DNA from: Candidatus Hydrogenedentota bacterium
GTDB taxonomy: Bacteria; Hydrogenedentota; Hydrogenedentia; Hydrogenedentales; SLHB01
DNA length: 64,000 nt
Assembly (NCBI GenBank): GCA_020848835.1
Contig: JADLHJ010000113.1
Coordinates: 57,509-121,508, forward strand
Direction: 5' to 3'
How positions within the stretch are numbered: the first letter of the stretch is position 1; every line of letters begins with the position of its first letter. The position numbers and the translations under genes are program-made. This document shows, one piece after another, positions 7,699-17,466 of this stretch. The notes beneath the pieces were generated by a model. That model saw nothing but the letters and a program-made list of their open reading frames with translations, was not told the DNA's origin and searched no databases.

Positions 7699-10434
7699 AT
7701 GCGGTCAATGATATTTTCAGCAGCACGCTATTTGTTTCTGGTCGGGATTGTTTGTTTCGGGTGCAGTGCAGCAGGGGCCGATAAAGTTTACCCAGGCAAA
7801 GAATGGGCGCACCGCGACCCAAGCGAAATGAGCATTGATGCCATTGCCTTGGATCGTGTTGCGGAAGACCTCGGTGGGCGCGGCTGCATGATCAAAGATG
7901 GCCACGTCATCAAAACGTGGGGCGACCAAAGCGAAGTGGGAGATTGGGCGTCCTCCGCGAAACCAGTCTTGAGCACGCTGCTATTTTTCGCTATCGAAGA
8001 AGGCCTTGTGAAAAACGTCGATCAACCCATCGCAGATTTCGGTTGGCCGCTCTCCGATAAAGATAAGTCGATGACGTTTCGTCATCTCGGCGCGATGACG
8101 GGTGGTTACGCGCGGCCCGAAGCCCCCGGCGCGGCATGGGCCTACAACGATTTCGCGATCCAGCTTTATCAAAAGACGTTGTTCGAAAAAGTGTTCAAGT
8201 TAGATGCGAAGTCCGTCGCCGATGATCCGAAGCGTCTCGGTCCGCTGCAATTTGAAGATGGATTGAAGTGGAGTGAGAAGGCGCGGCTCGCCGCATCGCC
8301 GCGCGATTTCGCGCGTATCGCATGGTTGTGGTTGAACAAGGGCCGTTGGGGCGACAAGCAGTTACTGCCCGCGCGATATTTCAATGAGTACTGCAAACCG
8401 CAGGTGCCCAGCGACATCGCATTGTCCGACGCAAACATAGACACCAACGATTATCTGCAAATCGGCAGCTACGGCGGCGGTTCGAATCACTTCAGCGATT
8501 CCGGTCCCGGCACATACGGGTTCAATTGGTGGTTCAACGTGCCCGGCGGTAAACACCCGAACGTCCGTATGTGGCCAGATGCGCCCGAAGATACTTTTAT
8601 GTCGCTTGGCGTGCGCGGCAATTCGAGCGCAATCATTCCGAGTTTGAACGCGGTGCTGGTCTGCGCAGAAGGTAGTTGGCAGGACGACACACCTGGCGAT
8701 CGCGCATCGAAGAAGAACCAAATCCTTGGACGCTTCGCGCGCGCGGCCGGTTATAAGCCAACTAATTCAGCGGAGCATGCGAAGTGGCAACCGTACACCA
8801 TTTCGGTGAAGGGGCCCGCATCGAGCGAAAGCGCTACACCGAATCCGTTCACCGATTACCGCATGACGGTTACATTCACGAACGGTGACAAGACGCATGT
8901 CGTGCCGGGGTTCTTTGCCGCGGATGGAGACGCCGCGGAATCGAGTGCGGATGCAGGCGATGTATGGCGGGCACATTTCATGCCCGATGCTGAAGGCGAG
9001 TGGACGTACACGGTGTCATTTCGTCAAGGCGCGAATATCGCGATCTCCGACGATCCAAATGCAGGCGAAGCCGTCGCGCCGGATGGTGAAACCGATAAGT
9101 TCAGCATTGGTCCCGTCGATCCGCTCGCGCCGGGATTCTATAGCGAGGGTATGCTGCAATACGTGGGCAAGCGCTACTTGCGGTTTGCAGAATCGAAACG
9201 CTGGTATTTAAAAGGTGGTGCGGACAGTCCGGAGAATTTTCTCGCCTTCGCAGACTTCGATCAAACCAAAGCCACGCACCACTACGAACCGCACGCCAAG
9301 GATTTCCGCAACGGCGATCCCACCTGGCAGAACGGTAAAGGCAAAAATATTCTTGGCGCACTCAACTATCTCGCAAGCGAGAAGATGAACGTCGTGTATT
9401 TTCTCACGATGAACGTCAAAGGCGACGGCAAAGACGTGTGGCCGTGGACTTCGCAGGATGAAAGATTTCGCTTCGATTGCAGCAAGCTCGATCAATGGGA
9501 GATCGTGTTCCGCCACATGGATCGTCTTGGCCTGCTCATGCACGTGGTGTTGCAGGAACAGGAAAACGATCAACTGCTTGACAGCGGCGAACTCGGCCCC
9601 GAACGCAAACTCTATCACCGCGAACTCGTGGCACGTTTCGCGCACCATCCCGCAATCGTGTGGAATCTTGGCGAAGAAAATACGAACACGAATGAGCAGC
9701 GCAAAGCCTTCGCCGCGCATATGCGCGCACTCGATACCTACCATCACCCAATCGTGATCCATACCTTCCCCAGTAAGCGCGATGAAGTGTATGAAGCGAT
9801 GGTTGGCGATCCGAACATTGACGGGCCCTCATTGCAGTTGGGACACATGGAAGAAACCTACGGCGAAACGAAGAAGTGGATCGCCGCCTCGCGCGACAAG
9901 GGCAAACAATGGTTCGTCTGCAACGACGAGATTGGTCCCGCCCGCGAGGGTGTCGTGCCGGACAGCATCGATCCCGAACACAACGGCGTGCGCAAGCACG
10001 CGCTGTGGGGCAATCTCATGGCGGGTGGTTCCGGCGCGGAGTGGCTCTTCGGCGTAGGCAACCCGCACGACGATATCGACTGCGAAGATTGGCGCTCGCG
10101 CGATGTGATGTGGGACCAAACGCGCTATGCGTTGGAGTTCTTCAAGCGTCTGCCTTTTTCGCAGATGGAAATAGCGGACGATGTCGTGAGCGGGGGCGAG
10201 GCGTGGTGTTTGGCGAAACCTGGTGAGGCCTACGCAATCTACGCGTACCCTGCGACGAACCTCTCGGTGACACTTCCCGAAGGACAGTATCGTGTCCGCT
10301 GGTACAACCCGCGCGCAGGCGGAGAACCCGGAAACGCAATCGAGATCAAAGGCGGTTCACCGCAAGCCCTCGGCAACCCGCCCGCGGACGCAGACAAAGA
10401 TTGGGCGATTATCATTAAGCCGAGTGCAAAATGA
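7699..10434 (+). CDS. Secreted serine-hydrolase (beta-lactamase fold) fused to an apiosidase-like glycosidase
   Basis: A 911-residue exported fusion. Residues 1-27 are a signal peptide. Residues about 30-345 are a class-C beta-lactamase/esterase-like domain with SxxK at 85-88 (SSAK) and, near the end, RGNSSAIIPSL in the place of the usual HxG block. Residues about 365-465 form a DUF5060-like Ig domain. Residues about 480-800 are a (beta/alpha)8 domain of the apiosidase/DUF4038 type, with WNLGEENT carrying the likely acid/base Glu. About 815-911 is a beta-sandwich like the putative collagen-binding domain of that family. Likely role: extracellular glycan breakdown plus ester or peptide cleavage. 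The next gene overlaps by ATGA. Confidence 0.75.
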   Translation: MRSMIFSAARYLFLVGIVCFGCSAAGADKVYPGKEWAHRDPSEMSIDAIALDRVAEDLGGRGCMIKDGHVIKTWGDQSEVGDWASSAKPVLSTLLFFAIEEGLVKNVDQPIADFGWPLSDKDKSMTFRHLGAMTGGYARPEAPGAAWAYNDFAIQLYQKTLFEKVFKLDAKSVADDPKRLGPLQFEDGLKWSEKARLAASPRDFARIAWLWLNKGRWGDKQLLPARYFNEYCKPQVPSDIALSDANIDTNDYLQIGSYGGGSNHFSDSGPGTYGFNWWFNVPGGKHPNVRMWPDAPEDTFMSLGVRGNSSAIIPSLNAVLVCAEGSWQDDTPGDRASKKNQILGRFARAAGYKPTNSAEHAKWQPYTISVKGPASSESATPNPFTDYRMTVTFTNGDKTHVVPGFFAADGDAAESSADAGDVWRAHFMPDAEGEWTYTVSFRQGANIAISDDPNAGEAVAPDGETDKFSIGPVDPLAPGFYSEGMLQYVGKRYLRFAESKRWYLKGGADSPENFLAFADFDQTKATHHYEPHAKDFRNGDPTWQNGKGKNILGALNYLASEKMNVVYFLTMNVKGDGKDVWPWTSQDERFRFDCSKLDQWEIVFRHMDRLGLLMHVVLQEQENDQLLDSGELGPERKLYHRELVARFAHHPAIVWNLGEENTNTNEQRKAFAAHMRALDTYHHPIVIHTFPSKRDEVYEAMVGDPNIDGPSLQLGHMEETYGETKKWIAASRDKGKQWFVCNDEIGPAREGVVPDSIDPEHNGVRKHALWGNLMAGGSGAEWLFGVGNPHDDIDCEDWRSRDVMWDQTRYALEFFKRLPFSQMEIADDVVSGGEAWCLAKPGEAYAIYAYPATNLSVTLPEGQYRVRWYNPRAGGEPGNAIEIKGGSPQALGNPPADADKDWAIIIKPSAK

Positions 10435-11165
10435 AGCCTGGCTGTAGAAAAAAAGTCTCAATTTCGCTTGCGATAATCGTACCTATTCTGGTTTTTCTCA
10501 TCGTCGCGATTGTTAACATGGTTCGAGAATGGGAGAAGCACCTCGCAGAAAAAATTGGGGGGCCTCACGCTATTCAGATTGCGCAACTCGATCTGAAAGA
10601 GGTCGCACCCGAAATTCAAATGGAGAGCCATACCTGCGGGCTGCACACGCTTCGCACGATCTATTCGGCGTTTGGGTTGAATCCTGATTTGGAAAATTTA
10701 CGCTTTCGGTTAGGGGTGGACAGGCCGGCAAACCCTTTGGATCCGGAGTCTATTGGGACGCTCCAGCCCGATATGTTTCGCGTCCTCCTTCAGGACGGTT
10801 TCGAGTTTGAGCGCTTGGTTGTGTCGAAGCCGAATGTGAACGAAGAACTTGTAAAGGCGTTGAAAAACAACAAGCTGGCGGCGGCCTTGATACGGCGGCG
10901 CCAGAATGGAAATCTGCATTGGGTAGTGCTGCGCTCTGAGTCCGACTCAAAAGTTACGGTGATTGACTCGTTGGAGGCTAAGCCGTATTCGGAGCCTTTG
11001 CCCGGGTTCATTGACGAGTGCCTACTTTCCTGCATCCTTGTGGCGCCGGCTGCTGCGCCTGATACTGAAGTTAGTGAGGGCGATATCGAATGGGCCCATA
11101 TGGAAGGGTCGTGGGAAATGGTCGAATCCGTAAAGCGATACAAGCTACTAAACGTTCGTAACTGA
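10431..11165 (+). CDS. Membrane-anchored C39-like cysteine peptidase
   Basis: A 244-residue protein with an N-terminal membrane helix (about 10-30) and a papain-like C39 domain outside. Catalytic candidates: Cys in ESHTCGLHTL (about residue 69), His in GNLHWVVL (about 163) and Asp in VTVIDSLE. C39 peptidases typically cut after Gly-Gly in leader peptides, but here there is no ABC transporter. Translation starts in the ATGA overlap with the large glycosidase fusion, so they are cotranslated and may act on the same exported substrate, which is inference. Confidence 0.6.
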   Translation: MKPGCRKKVSISLAIIVPILVFLIVAIVNMVREWEKHLAEKIGGPHAIQIAQLDLKEVAPEIQMESHTCGLHTLRTIYSAFGLNPDLENLRFRLGVDRPANPLDPESIGTLQPDMFRVLLQDGFEFERLVVSKPNVNEELVKALKNNKLAAALIRRRQNGNLHWVVLRSESDSKVTVIDSLEAKPYSEPLPGFIDECLLSCILVAPAAAPDTEVSEGDIEWAHMEGSWEMVESVKRYKLLNVRN

Positions 11166-11238
11166 CGCCGCGCGACACCCTGTTGCTCGCTTCGCGCACC
11201 TGTGCTAGAATCCGGCGGGTTAGGGAGATACGACCGTT

Positions 11239-11682
11239 ATGAAGCGTCTTGCCCAGTTTGTGATCGTCATGGTTCTGTCCGCGGCTTTCCTTTTGCCGGG
11301 CTGTGCCCGCGCCGCCAAGGACACCACCGGATTCACGATGCAGGACTCGATAACCGTGGCAAAGCCACTTGACGAAGCCTGGCAAGACACCAAGGCCGTG
11401 CTCCGCGAACTCGAGATGGACATCTACACCCGCGACAAGGCGGGCGAGTTTGTCGCGTTTACCCCCATGAAGCGGCAGTTGTACGTGGGTACCCCTCACC
11501 GCACGAAGTTGACCATCGTGCTCACCGAAGCCACGGCCAACTCGACGACAGTCAACATCGAGACCGTGGCGCAGGTCTACGGCGTGACCCTCCTGACCTA
11601 CCCGGACTGGCACGATCGCAAGGCGGCAAACAACAACGAAGCCGTAGCCATCCTCGAATCGCTTAAGGCGAAAGCCTCCTAA
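11239..11682 (+). CDS. Small lipoprotein
   Basis: A 147-residue protein with a signal peptide ending in the lipobox LLPGC (Cys 22), so it is lipid-anchored. The mature part is a compact alpha/beta domain (about 40-120) with alternating hydrophobic strands; its shape recalls small DUF3568-like lipoproteins, but I cannot assign a family. A GGAG ribosome site lies upstream. It follows the peptidase gene by 73 bp and could share its transcript. Confidence 0.7.
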   Translation: MKRLAQFVIVMVLSAAFLLPGCARAAKDTTGFTMQDSITVAKPLDEAWQDTKAVLRELEMDIYTRDKAGEFVAFTPMKRQLYVGTPHRTKLTIVLTEATANSTTVNIETVAQVYGVTLLTYPDWHDRKAANNNEAVAILESLKAKAS

Positions 11683-11909
11683 CGAAATTTTCGTCCCTCC
11701 GCCCCTGTTTCATTAAATGGCTGCGTTAATCAGTCCAAGACCGCTCGGTCGCCGTAGATTAACTCGCAACGAATCTCGTCGCGAATTCTTTGAAATTCAC
11801 AATTCCTATTGCTAGCACTTACGAATTGTAGTGATTTTTGCGTCAAATTTGGTCATAAAAGCGCATTTCTCGTAACATAAACTCGTAATTCTCTTAATTC
11901 GTATAATGC

Positions 11910-11938
11910 TTGCATCGATGCCCGTCAAGTGATATAAT
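11910..11938 (+). promoter_or_regulatory. Sigma70-type promoter for the zinc-ribbon gene at 11976
   Basis: TTGCAT (11910-11915), 17-bp spacer, TATAAT (11933-11938). It lies in an A+T-rich spacer and predicts transcription from about 11945, some 30 nt before the ATG. A second TATAAT at 11902-11907 has no good -35. Confidence 0.65.
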
Positions 11939-11975
11939 GCCTCTTGGAGATCGTGCTCCGGAAAGAGAGTGACCG

Positions 11976-12425
11976 ATGCTATCAATGGTTGAAGTGAAAT
12001 GTCCGCACTGCAATGTGCGTGGACAGATTATGCTGCCGCCGCTGGGGGCAATCATTGTCGGGCCATGCCCGAACTGCGACGAGTTGGTCGTGGTGTTCTG
12101 CGGGCGCGTCTTGCCGTTGAACAAAGAAACCATGGTGAACGGTTCGTCAACAGAGAAGCATGAGCACCTGAAATCTGTCCTGGTCGATTTTATGGATGAC
12201 CGTATCCGCAAGGTTGTGGATCAACTCACGCCGGAAGTTACCGAGGGTCTCCACGACTATACGCCGGAAAACGACGATTACACTCCGAACATGGACGAGC
12301 AGCCGGCGACTACGGCGATCATCGACGAGAGCAAAGCAATATCAGACAACGAACTCGACAAGTTCCTGCGTTTCGATCTGCCCCGCATTGATAACAAAGA
12401 TTATTTCCGCGCAGTCTTCGAATAA
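11976..12425 (+). CDS. Zinc-ribbon protein of unknown function
   Basis: A 149-residue cytosolic protein. The N-terminal 45 residues form a zinc ribbon with CPHC at 9-12 and CPNC at 31-34. The rest is acidic and mostly helical, with a low-complexity Asp/Tyr/Pro stretch (about 95-110) and an ordered C-terminal block ending FRAVFE. No known family. It has its own promoter and a strong terminator, so it is a single-gene unit. Confidence 0.65.
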   Translation: MLSMVEVKCPHCNVRGQIMLPPLGAIIVGPCPNCDELVVVFCGRVLPLNKETMVNGSSTEKHEHLKSVLVDFMDDRIRKVVDQLTPEVTEGLHDYTPENDDYTPNMDEQPATTAIIDESKAISDNELDKFLRFDLPRIDNKDYFRAVFE

Positions 12426-12448
12426 ACTTATCAACACAATGCGAACAA

Positions 12449-12489
12449 AACGAAGGCCCTCGCTCATAACGAGCGCGGGGCCTTCGTTT
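12449..12489. terminator. Bidirectional rho-independent terminator
   Basis: A long stem (AACGAAGGCCC with GGGGCCTTCGTT, plus inner CGCT/AGCG) with TTT on the plus strand and AAAA/TTTT context on the other side. It separates two convergent zinc-ribbon genes and can serve both. Confidence 0.8.
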
Positions 12490-12712
12490 AATTAAAACCA
12501 AGCTGCACCGCGGCGAATTTAAGCGCTTTCCCTCCTTCGCCGCCCATGCCGCGATTCCACGCGTCCACGGCCTCTATTTCCGTGTAGTAGACGGGACCGC
12601 GCGCACCGCAGTTTGTGCATTGCACTTGTACGCCTGGCCGCGATACCGGATCCGCTTTTACCACTGTGCCAACGTTCAATTTACAAAACGGACATGCGAT
12701 TTGAAGTATCAA
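12488..12712 (-). CDS. Lar-type zinc-ribbon protein
   Basis: A 74-residue protein with two Cys pairs, CPFC (8-11) and CTNC (32-35), and the GARGP...A..AWN signature of the Lar restriction-alleviation zinc-ribbon family, which occurs in phage and chromosomes. A role in modulating restriction is known only for a few members and is not implied here. The start is TTG: GGAGGT stands 8 nt upstream and no ATG fits. It converges on the zinc-ribbon gene at 11976. Confidence 0.65.
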   Translation of the reverse strand: MILQIACPFCKLNVGTVVKADPVSRPGVQVQCTNCGARGPVYYTEIEAVDAWNRGMGGEGGKALKFAAVQLGFN

Positions 12713-12846
12713 GACGCGACACCTCCATCAATCCTCGGAAGCAGGACGAATCAGCCAATCCGACACACCTTTATACAATGGTCACTTGATTGGGCTCGCT
12801 GCATAAGAATCGTCCGATCCTGTCGTGAGATTGTGGGAAGCGCGCT

Positions 12847-14220
12847 TTAACCCTCCAAAGACCATCCGTCGCGGTAAGGACGGCTCAACAATTTATTTGC
12901 CTCTTCACTGTTGGTGATGCGACCGGCGGCGCCGTCATAGATGATTTTTTGACCGTGACGATAGGCCACAAGCCCCAGCAACAACTGCTCGATCATGTTG
13001 GCGCTGTATTCGAAATCGCACGAAGTTTTCCGATCGCCTTTACAGGCGTCAATCCATTCCTGCTGGAAGTTGCCAATTGCAGGCAAGACGTCATCTTTTG
13101 TGCGCGGTTTGTAGTAGGTCAGGTCCGCGGAATCTCCGAAGGGAATGACTAAACGCGTGTCGAAATCGCAAATGAGGTAACCGTTTGTGCCGCGGAACAT
13201 CGCGCCGTGATCGATCTTGTTGAGGTCCACATATTTTGACGGTGACTCTGGCATGTCGCCGCCTTGGTACCACTTCACCGTGATGGCAGGCCGCCAATCG
13301 TTTGCGGGATGTTCGAAGGTCGAGGTCTCGCGGACCGGCGTCACATCCGGATTAAACGGCTCGCCAACACCCTCCGCCGATGTGGGCAGCGTCGCATCGA
13401 TCACGTTCCACACAATGTCCATGGTGTGGCTGCCCATGTCGCCGATCTGGCCCGCGCCAAAATCCCAATACATATTCCATGACAAACAGTTCATGCCCGG
13501 GCCGCCGGCGAAATAGTCGGGGTTGTAGGGGTGGAACGGGGCAGGGCCGAGCCACAGATCGTAGTGCAGCGTTTTGGGCGGATCGCCTGCCGCCGGTGGA
13601 TACCCTGGCCTCGGAATCTGGCGGTTGCCCCAGGAACTGACTTCCTGCAGTTCACCGATCACACCGTCCTTGATAAGCTCGCGGACGCGATTGAAATTTT
13701 CCTTTGCATGTCGTTGCATGCCCACCTGGGTAGCGAGCTTGTCCTTCTTCGGGAGCCATTTCGCGCGCACGAGCCGCGCCTCTTCCACGCTGATGGCCAG
13801 CGGTTTTTCGCAATAGATGTGCAGGTCGCGGTTCAACGCCCAATTGGAAATGAAGGCGTGGGTTTGATCAGTCGTGCAGCAGACCACGGCGTCCAGATCC
13901 GGGTGATCGAGACATTCACGCCAATCGATGTAGCGCTTTGCATTTGGAAACACGTTGGCTGCGAAATCGAGATGGGTTTCATCGACATCGCAGATAGCCA
14001 CGACGTTTTCTTTGGCCAGCCCTTCGTAATGCGCGCGCCCGCGGCCGTCGGCTCCGATTAAAGCAATGTTCAATTTATTGCTGGGCGCCGCTGCGCCAAG
14101 AAACGTGCCGCTGGGCAACACCAACAACCCTGCCGCAGTCGTCTTTAACATGTCACGACGCGACACTGCGTGCCGTACCGCCGCGGATTTTTGAGAACCT
14201 GAACCACCTGTGGATTTCAT
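12847..14220 (-). CDS. Tat-exported Gfo/Idh/MocA-family oxidoreductase
   Basis: A 457-residue NAD(P)-dependent sugar oxidoreductase-like protein. The N-terminus has a twin-arginine signal (SRRDMLKTTAAGLLVLPSG, residues about 20-38). The Rossmann part begins LNIALIGADGRGRAH, and the hallmark EKPLAI follows near residue 150. The C-terminal part is the usual alpha/beta substrate domain. Tat export of a folded, cofactor-loaded enzyme is common in planctomycetes and relatives. Substrate unknown. The ATG at 14220 has AGGAG 8 nt upstream; the longer frame is not supported. Confidence 0.85.
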   Translation of the reverse strand: MKSTGGSGSQKSAAVRHAVSRRDMLKTTAAGLLVLPSGTFLGAAAPSNKLNIALIGADGRGRAHYEGLAKENVVAICDVDETHLDFAANVFPNAKRYIDWRECLDHPDLDAVVCCTTDQTHAFISNWALNRDLHIYCEKPLAISVEEARLVRAKWLPKKDKLATQVGMQRHAKENFNRVRELIKDGVIGELQEVSSWGNRQIPRPGYPPAAGDPPKTLHYDLWLGPAPFHPYNPDYFAGGPGMNCLSWNMYWDFGAGQIGDMGSHTMDIVWNVIDATLPTSAEGVGEPFNPDVTPVRETSTFEHPANDWRPAITVKWYQGGDMPESPSKYVDLNKIDHGAMFRGTNGYLICDFDTRLVIPFGDSADLTYYKPRTKDDVLPAIGNFQQEWIDACKGDRKTSCDFEYSANMIEQLLLGLVAYRHGQKIIYDGAAGRITNSEEANKLLSRPYRDGWSLEG

Positions 14221-14476
14221 GTGCGCCACTCCTGTTGATGACCCGTGCCCCGTTGCCAAGAACAAAGTTTCGAAACGCTGTTTGCACAAGATGCTGCTAA
14301 ACAATTATTTAATCATGGTGCACCGTAGCAAGCAAGTGCCAGTCGGAAAACAGGGAGAAGGAGAAAAAGGCACCACTAACCTGAATCTGGCCTCGTGTGC
14401 GGAGAGCCTAACCGATTCTCTAAACCGGCGACGCGCGCCATTGATCACGAGCAACCGTGGATTGCTCGCGGTGCCA

Positions 14477-14914
14477 TCAGCCGAAATTGTTTCGTAAGCG
14501 TCTTATGCGCAGAAGAAAGACCACGCCAACCGCAATAACTCCCAGCGTATGACTGACCGGTAGCACCGGGGCGTTTGGATTGGGCAACACACGTACGGTG
14601 CGCGTTTTGTGCGCAGCGTTCCCGGCATCATCTATGACATCGTAGGATACCGCATATGAACCCGGTATGGCGGTGTTCACATTGGAGCTTCGGACAATTC
14701 GCGCGGTCAGATTGCCCGCAATGGGATCAAACGCAGTGGCGCCTGGATCGGAGTAGGGAGTACTCCAATCAACGTCCAAAGGGTCAGCTCCCATCAGTGT
14801 GATGGTGGGCGCGGCGGTATCAGACGTTAGTGAGGCCACATTCGATGCACTGTTAAGGTTGCCGAGATCGTCTTGAACGCCACCCGCTACACTTCTCGAC
14901 CGCCACAGACAACA
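14477..14914 (-). pseudogene. 5'-truncated Ig-like surface protein remnant
   Basis: An open frame whose first good start is a GTG at 14839, but protein-like sequence (GGVQDDLGNLNSASNVASL) continues upstream of it to a stop at 14915-14917, as if an Ig-like domain had lost its front. The readable part holds one complete Ig-like domain of the DUF5011/HYR kind (APTITLMG ... YDVIDDAGNAAHKTRTV), a short linker and a C-terminal membrane helix followed by RIRRLRNN, like a surface-sorting tail. Probably the end of a decayed larger surface protein; a short intact gene from 14839 is the alternative. Confidence 0.5.
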
Positions 14915-15127
14915 TTATCACTACCAGCGCGAATCGTTCAAGATAACTATCGCCGCAATACCCAGCAACCTCGCGTGGACCTCGTGCGCGATATTGCAGC
15001 TAAAAAAACTAGGCGGAACTGCTGACGAGGACCTCATGAACGATATGTCGTAGAAACTGTGGACCATCGATGAGATCGATACGGTTTCAAGGGAGCAGGA
15101 CAACAAGAATTCAACAGTGGATGCTAT

Positions 15128-16597
15128 TCAACGGTGAGTTAGCGGTTTCGCGGCGAACTCGACTTGAAACCGCATTTGAACAGCGTCGAATTCGCCTTCA
15201 TAATCCGCTCGATTGACCAACCCGTGGATGTAATTCCACATGACTCGCGTGTTTTCGTTCAAATACCAATTGAGGCCGACCGTCAGATTGGTTTCACGAC
15301 CGCCTCTAACAAACTCATCGTTGAGATCGATATGGGATATACGCAGGCCGATTTCCCATGCGCCGGTACCGCGGGATCCCCGTCGAATCGGATTATTCGG
15401 GACGACAGGCCCAATCATTCCCTTTGATTTGTCGTACTTTCTGCTTTCTCCGGTCAGCACATAGCCAACTTGCGCGTACGTGCCAAAGAGAAACACGTCG
15501 TCGCGGGCCGCGAGATCAAACGGAATTTCCCAGAGAGGATTCTCGTCAGGCCAGGCGCGGTCATTTCTTCCTAGCAGATAGGCGATGAATCGCGGGGCGT
15601 ACGTCGTTGCATAATCTGCCAAATCATCGAGCGTAAGATCCGTCGCTCGAACAGCACCCGACGTCTGGCCCCAGATGTACTCGCCTTGAAGATAAAGCGG
15701 TCCCTGCATGTAGGCAGCTTCTAACCCGAACAGATCGAGTGTCTTTGCGGAGAACTCACCAGTATCCAAATATGCCGCATACAAGCTAGTCTCTGGGCGT
15801 GGTTCGAACCGTGCTGGCGTGTATAGCGTCCGGTGTGAAGCCGAAAGACCAACTTGCAACAACTCCTTGTTTTCTTCGCGATACAATGGTAACGCCGTGA
15901 CTCGTCCTGTGATAGCAAACGCACTACTGTCGCCGATGGCGTCGAGCGTGTGTGTTTCGTAGAAGGCGCCTGCGGTCCATGTTAATCGTTCGCCGAAGGC
16001 AGTATTTGAAGCAGACACACCAATGCTCCGTCCGGGCGTTAGCTCGCGCACAAGCGAGCGCTCCATGAACAAGGAATGTCGGATGGGGCCCAAGTTTTCG
16101 AGGCCAAACGGCTCTTTGAAGTGGCCTAATTGAAACGAGCCCAGATAGGGGACGCCATTGCGGACGAGGTAGTTGTCTTGTATCTCTAATTCACCATCTT
16201 CAATGTCGAGTTGCAGTTTAAACCAGAAATCTCCAATGGCACGTCCCCGCAACTCGACTTTCAGATCACTAAGTTCGGCATCGGATCCGCGGTTGTATAC
16301 CAAGGCATCAAGCGATTTGTCTTGATTTATGTTCCCCCAGTCGAACAGCGCGAAACCTCCAAGGGTTAGCGAGTGCGTACCGGCAAATGCAGCCCCAAAA
16401 GGTTCGTCATCCAAACCAAACGGATAATTTAGGCGAAGCCCTTGTTGCTCGTTTTCATCGGCGAGTGCATCTGCGGTTATTTTTTCAGCCGTATCGGCCG
16501 AAGCTGCCACAAGTGCAAACGGCAATGCGGCTAACATTAGAGGTGTGCATATCGTCAAATTGGACGAGACTAAAAGGGGCGGCACATTTCGATGCAT
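15128..16597 (-). CDS. Phosphate-selective porin O/P-family outer-membrane protein
   Basis: A 489-residue beta-barrel with a signal region (about residues 1-35). It follows the OprP/OprO pattern: an early strand GGFALFDWG, the FWFKLQLDIEDGELEIQDNY block, the GSFQLGHFKEPFG turn, repeated amphipathic strands with aromatic girdles, and a terminal strand ending just before the stop. It forms an anion channel in known members; phosphate preference is not shown here. The ATG at 16597 is used; a GTG at 16609 would add four residues. Confidence 0.8.
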   Translation of the reverse strand: MHRNVPPLLVSSNLTICTPLMLAALPFALVAASADTAEKITADALADENEQQGLRLNYPFGLDDEPFGAAFAGTHSLTLGGFALFDWGNINQDKSLDALVYNRGSDAELSDLKVELRGRAIGDFWFKLQLDIEDGELEIQDNYLVRNGVPYLGSFQLGHFKEPFGLENLGPIRHSLFMERSLVRELTPGRSIGVSASNTAFGERLTWTAGAFYETHTLDAIGDSSAFAITGRVTALPLYREENKELLQVGLSASHRTLYTPARFEPRPETSLYAAYLDTGEFSAKTLDLFGLEAAYMQGPLYLQGEYIWGQTSGAVRATDLTLDDLADYATTYAPRFIAYLLGRNDRAWPDENPLWEIPFDLAARDDVFLFGTYAQVGYVLTGESRKYDKSKGMIGPVVPNNPIRRGSRGTGAWEIGLRISHIDLNDEFVRGGRETNLTVGLNWYLNENTRVMWNYIHGLVNRADYEGEFDAVQMRFQVEFAAKPLTHR

Positions 16598-16800
16598 AAT
16601 TGCACCCACAGCCGTGTTGTGTCACTGGGCCCGATTCAGAGACAAACTCAAGTACGTTTGCCTCTGCAAGGCTGCATGTCTATTCCTTTTATTCAGACTT
16701 CTTGTCGGGCGCATCTGTCTGCGAAAATTTTGGATAGTCGTTATCCAATGTCCAGAAGCCACCACCTTCCGATCGAAGCGGTCTACCGTTCGCCACACCT

Positions 16801-17349
16801 GCGGCGCGATGCTCTCTGATATTCGACCGGGACTTGACGGCGGCGGGAATCGCGAAGCGCGACGAACGCTGGCGCACCGTGGACGTTCACGTGCTCCGGC
16901 ATAGTTTCGGTACTCATTTGAGCAAGGGCGGCGTTACGCTGCGCACGGCGCAAGCGGCAATGCGCCACTCGACGCCGACACTTACCGCGAATATTTACAC
17001 CGATCCGAAATTGCTCGACGTGGCTGGGGCGCTCGACGCGCTTCCCGATCTGCCTTTAGACGGGGCAAGTTTGGTTGCACCAAATGTTGCACTAGCAGGT
17101 TACAATTCGAGTGATTTTGAGTCAATTCCAGACACTTCGACGGGGCGCAACGCTTCGGAGCGTGTGAACACACGGACCTTGAAAAATGCCAATGTTTGCA
17201 AGGGTAATCGCACGCTGTCACGCGCTGGCAAGGAAAAGAAAATGGTGGGCGGTACTGGACTTGAACCAGTGACCCCTTGCATGTCAAGCAGATTTGCTCG
17301 TGAACATGGAGGAACACAGAGAATCGCACAGACACAAAGAATCGGCTAA
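16801..17349 (+). pseudogene. C-terminal remnant of a tyrosine integrase
   Basis: Only the catalytic C-terminus of a phage-type integrase is readable: the RHSFGTHL box (the His/Arg pair), the MRHST box and the final YTDPKLLDVAGALDAL with the catalytic Tyr. The upstream half, including the core-binding domain and first Arg, is missing. The frame then runs through the left attachment site, giving the typical tRNA-derived tail MVGGTGLEPVTPC. It lies outside the present element, so it is left over from an earlier integration at the same tRNA gene. Confidence 0.75.
17242..17290. other. Left attachment site (tRNA-Val 3' remnant)
   Basis: 49 bp identical to 37125-37173, covering the tRNA-Val acceptor 3' strand, T arm, variable loop and the 3' half of the anticodon arm. 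Bases diverge right after it on both sides. It cannot make a tRNA since the 5' half is missing. Confidence 0.85.
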
Positions 17350-17384
17350 TGCCCTGTAAATATGGGCATTTTGGCGATATTCGT

Positions 17385-17413
17385 TTGACTCTGTATGTTT
17401 ACTGTGATATACT
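17385..17413 (+). promoter_or_regulatory. Sigma70-type promoter of the left integrase
   Basis: TTGACT (17385-17390), 17-bp spacer, TATACT (17408-17413). It reads toward the integrase start 54 bp downstream, and the paired GGGCTTA repeats overlap the predicted start of transcription. Confidence 0.7.
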
Positions 17414-17419
17414 CATGGT

Positions 17420-17437
17420 GGGCTTAGGGCGGGCTTA
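17420..17437 (+). repeat. Paired GGGCTTA direct repeats, left end (possible integrase arm sites)
   Basis: GGGCTTA at 17420-17426 and 17431-17437, period 11 bp. The same pair with the same period and orientation occurs inside the right end at 37040-37057. Binding by the integrase or its accessory factor is inferred. Confidence 0.5.
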
Positions 17438-17466
17438 CATTCCCCGCTGTCTCATAGGGGTAACAC

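Noticed and set aside
17242..17349. Protein-like tail MVGGTGLEPVTPC in an open frame
   Set aside because: It is the translation of the tRNA-Val 3' duplicate, a known annotation artefact.
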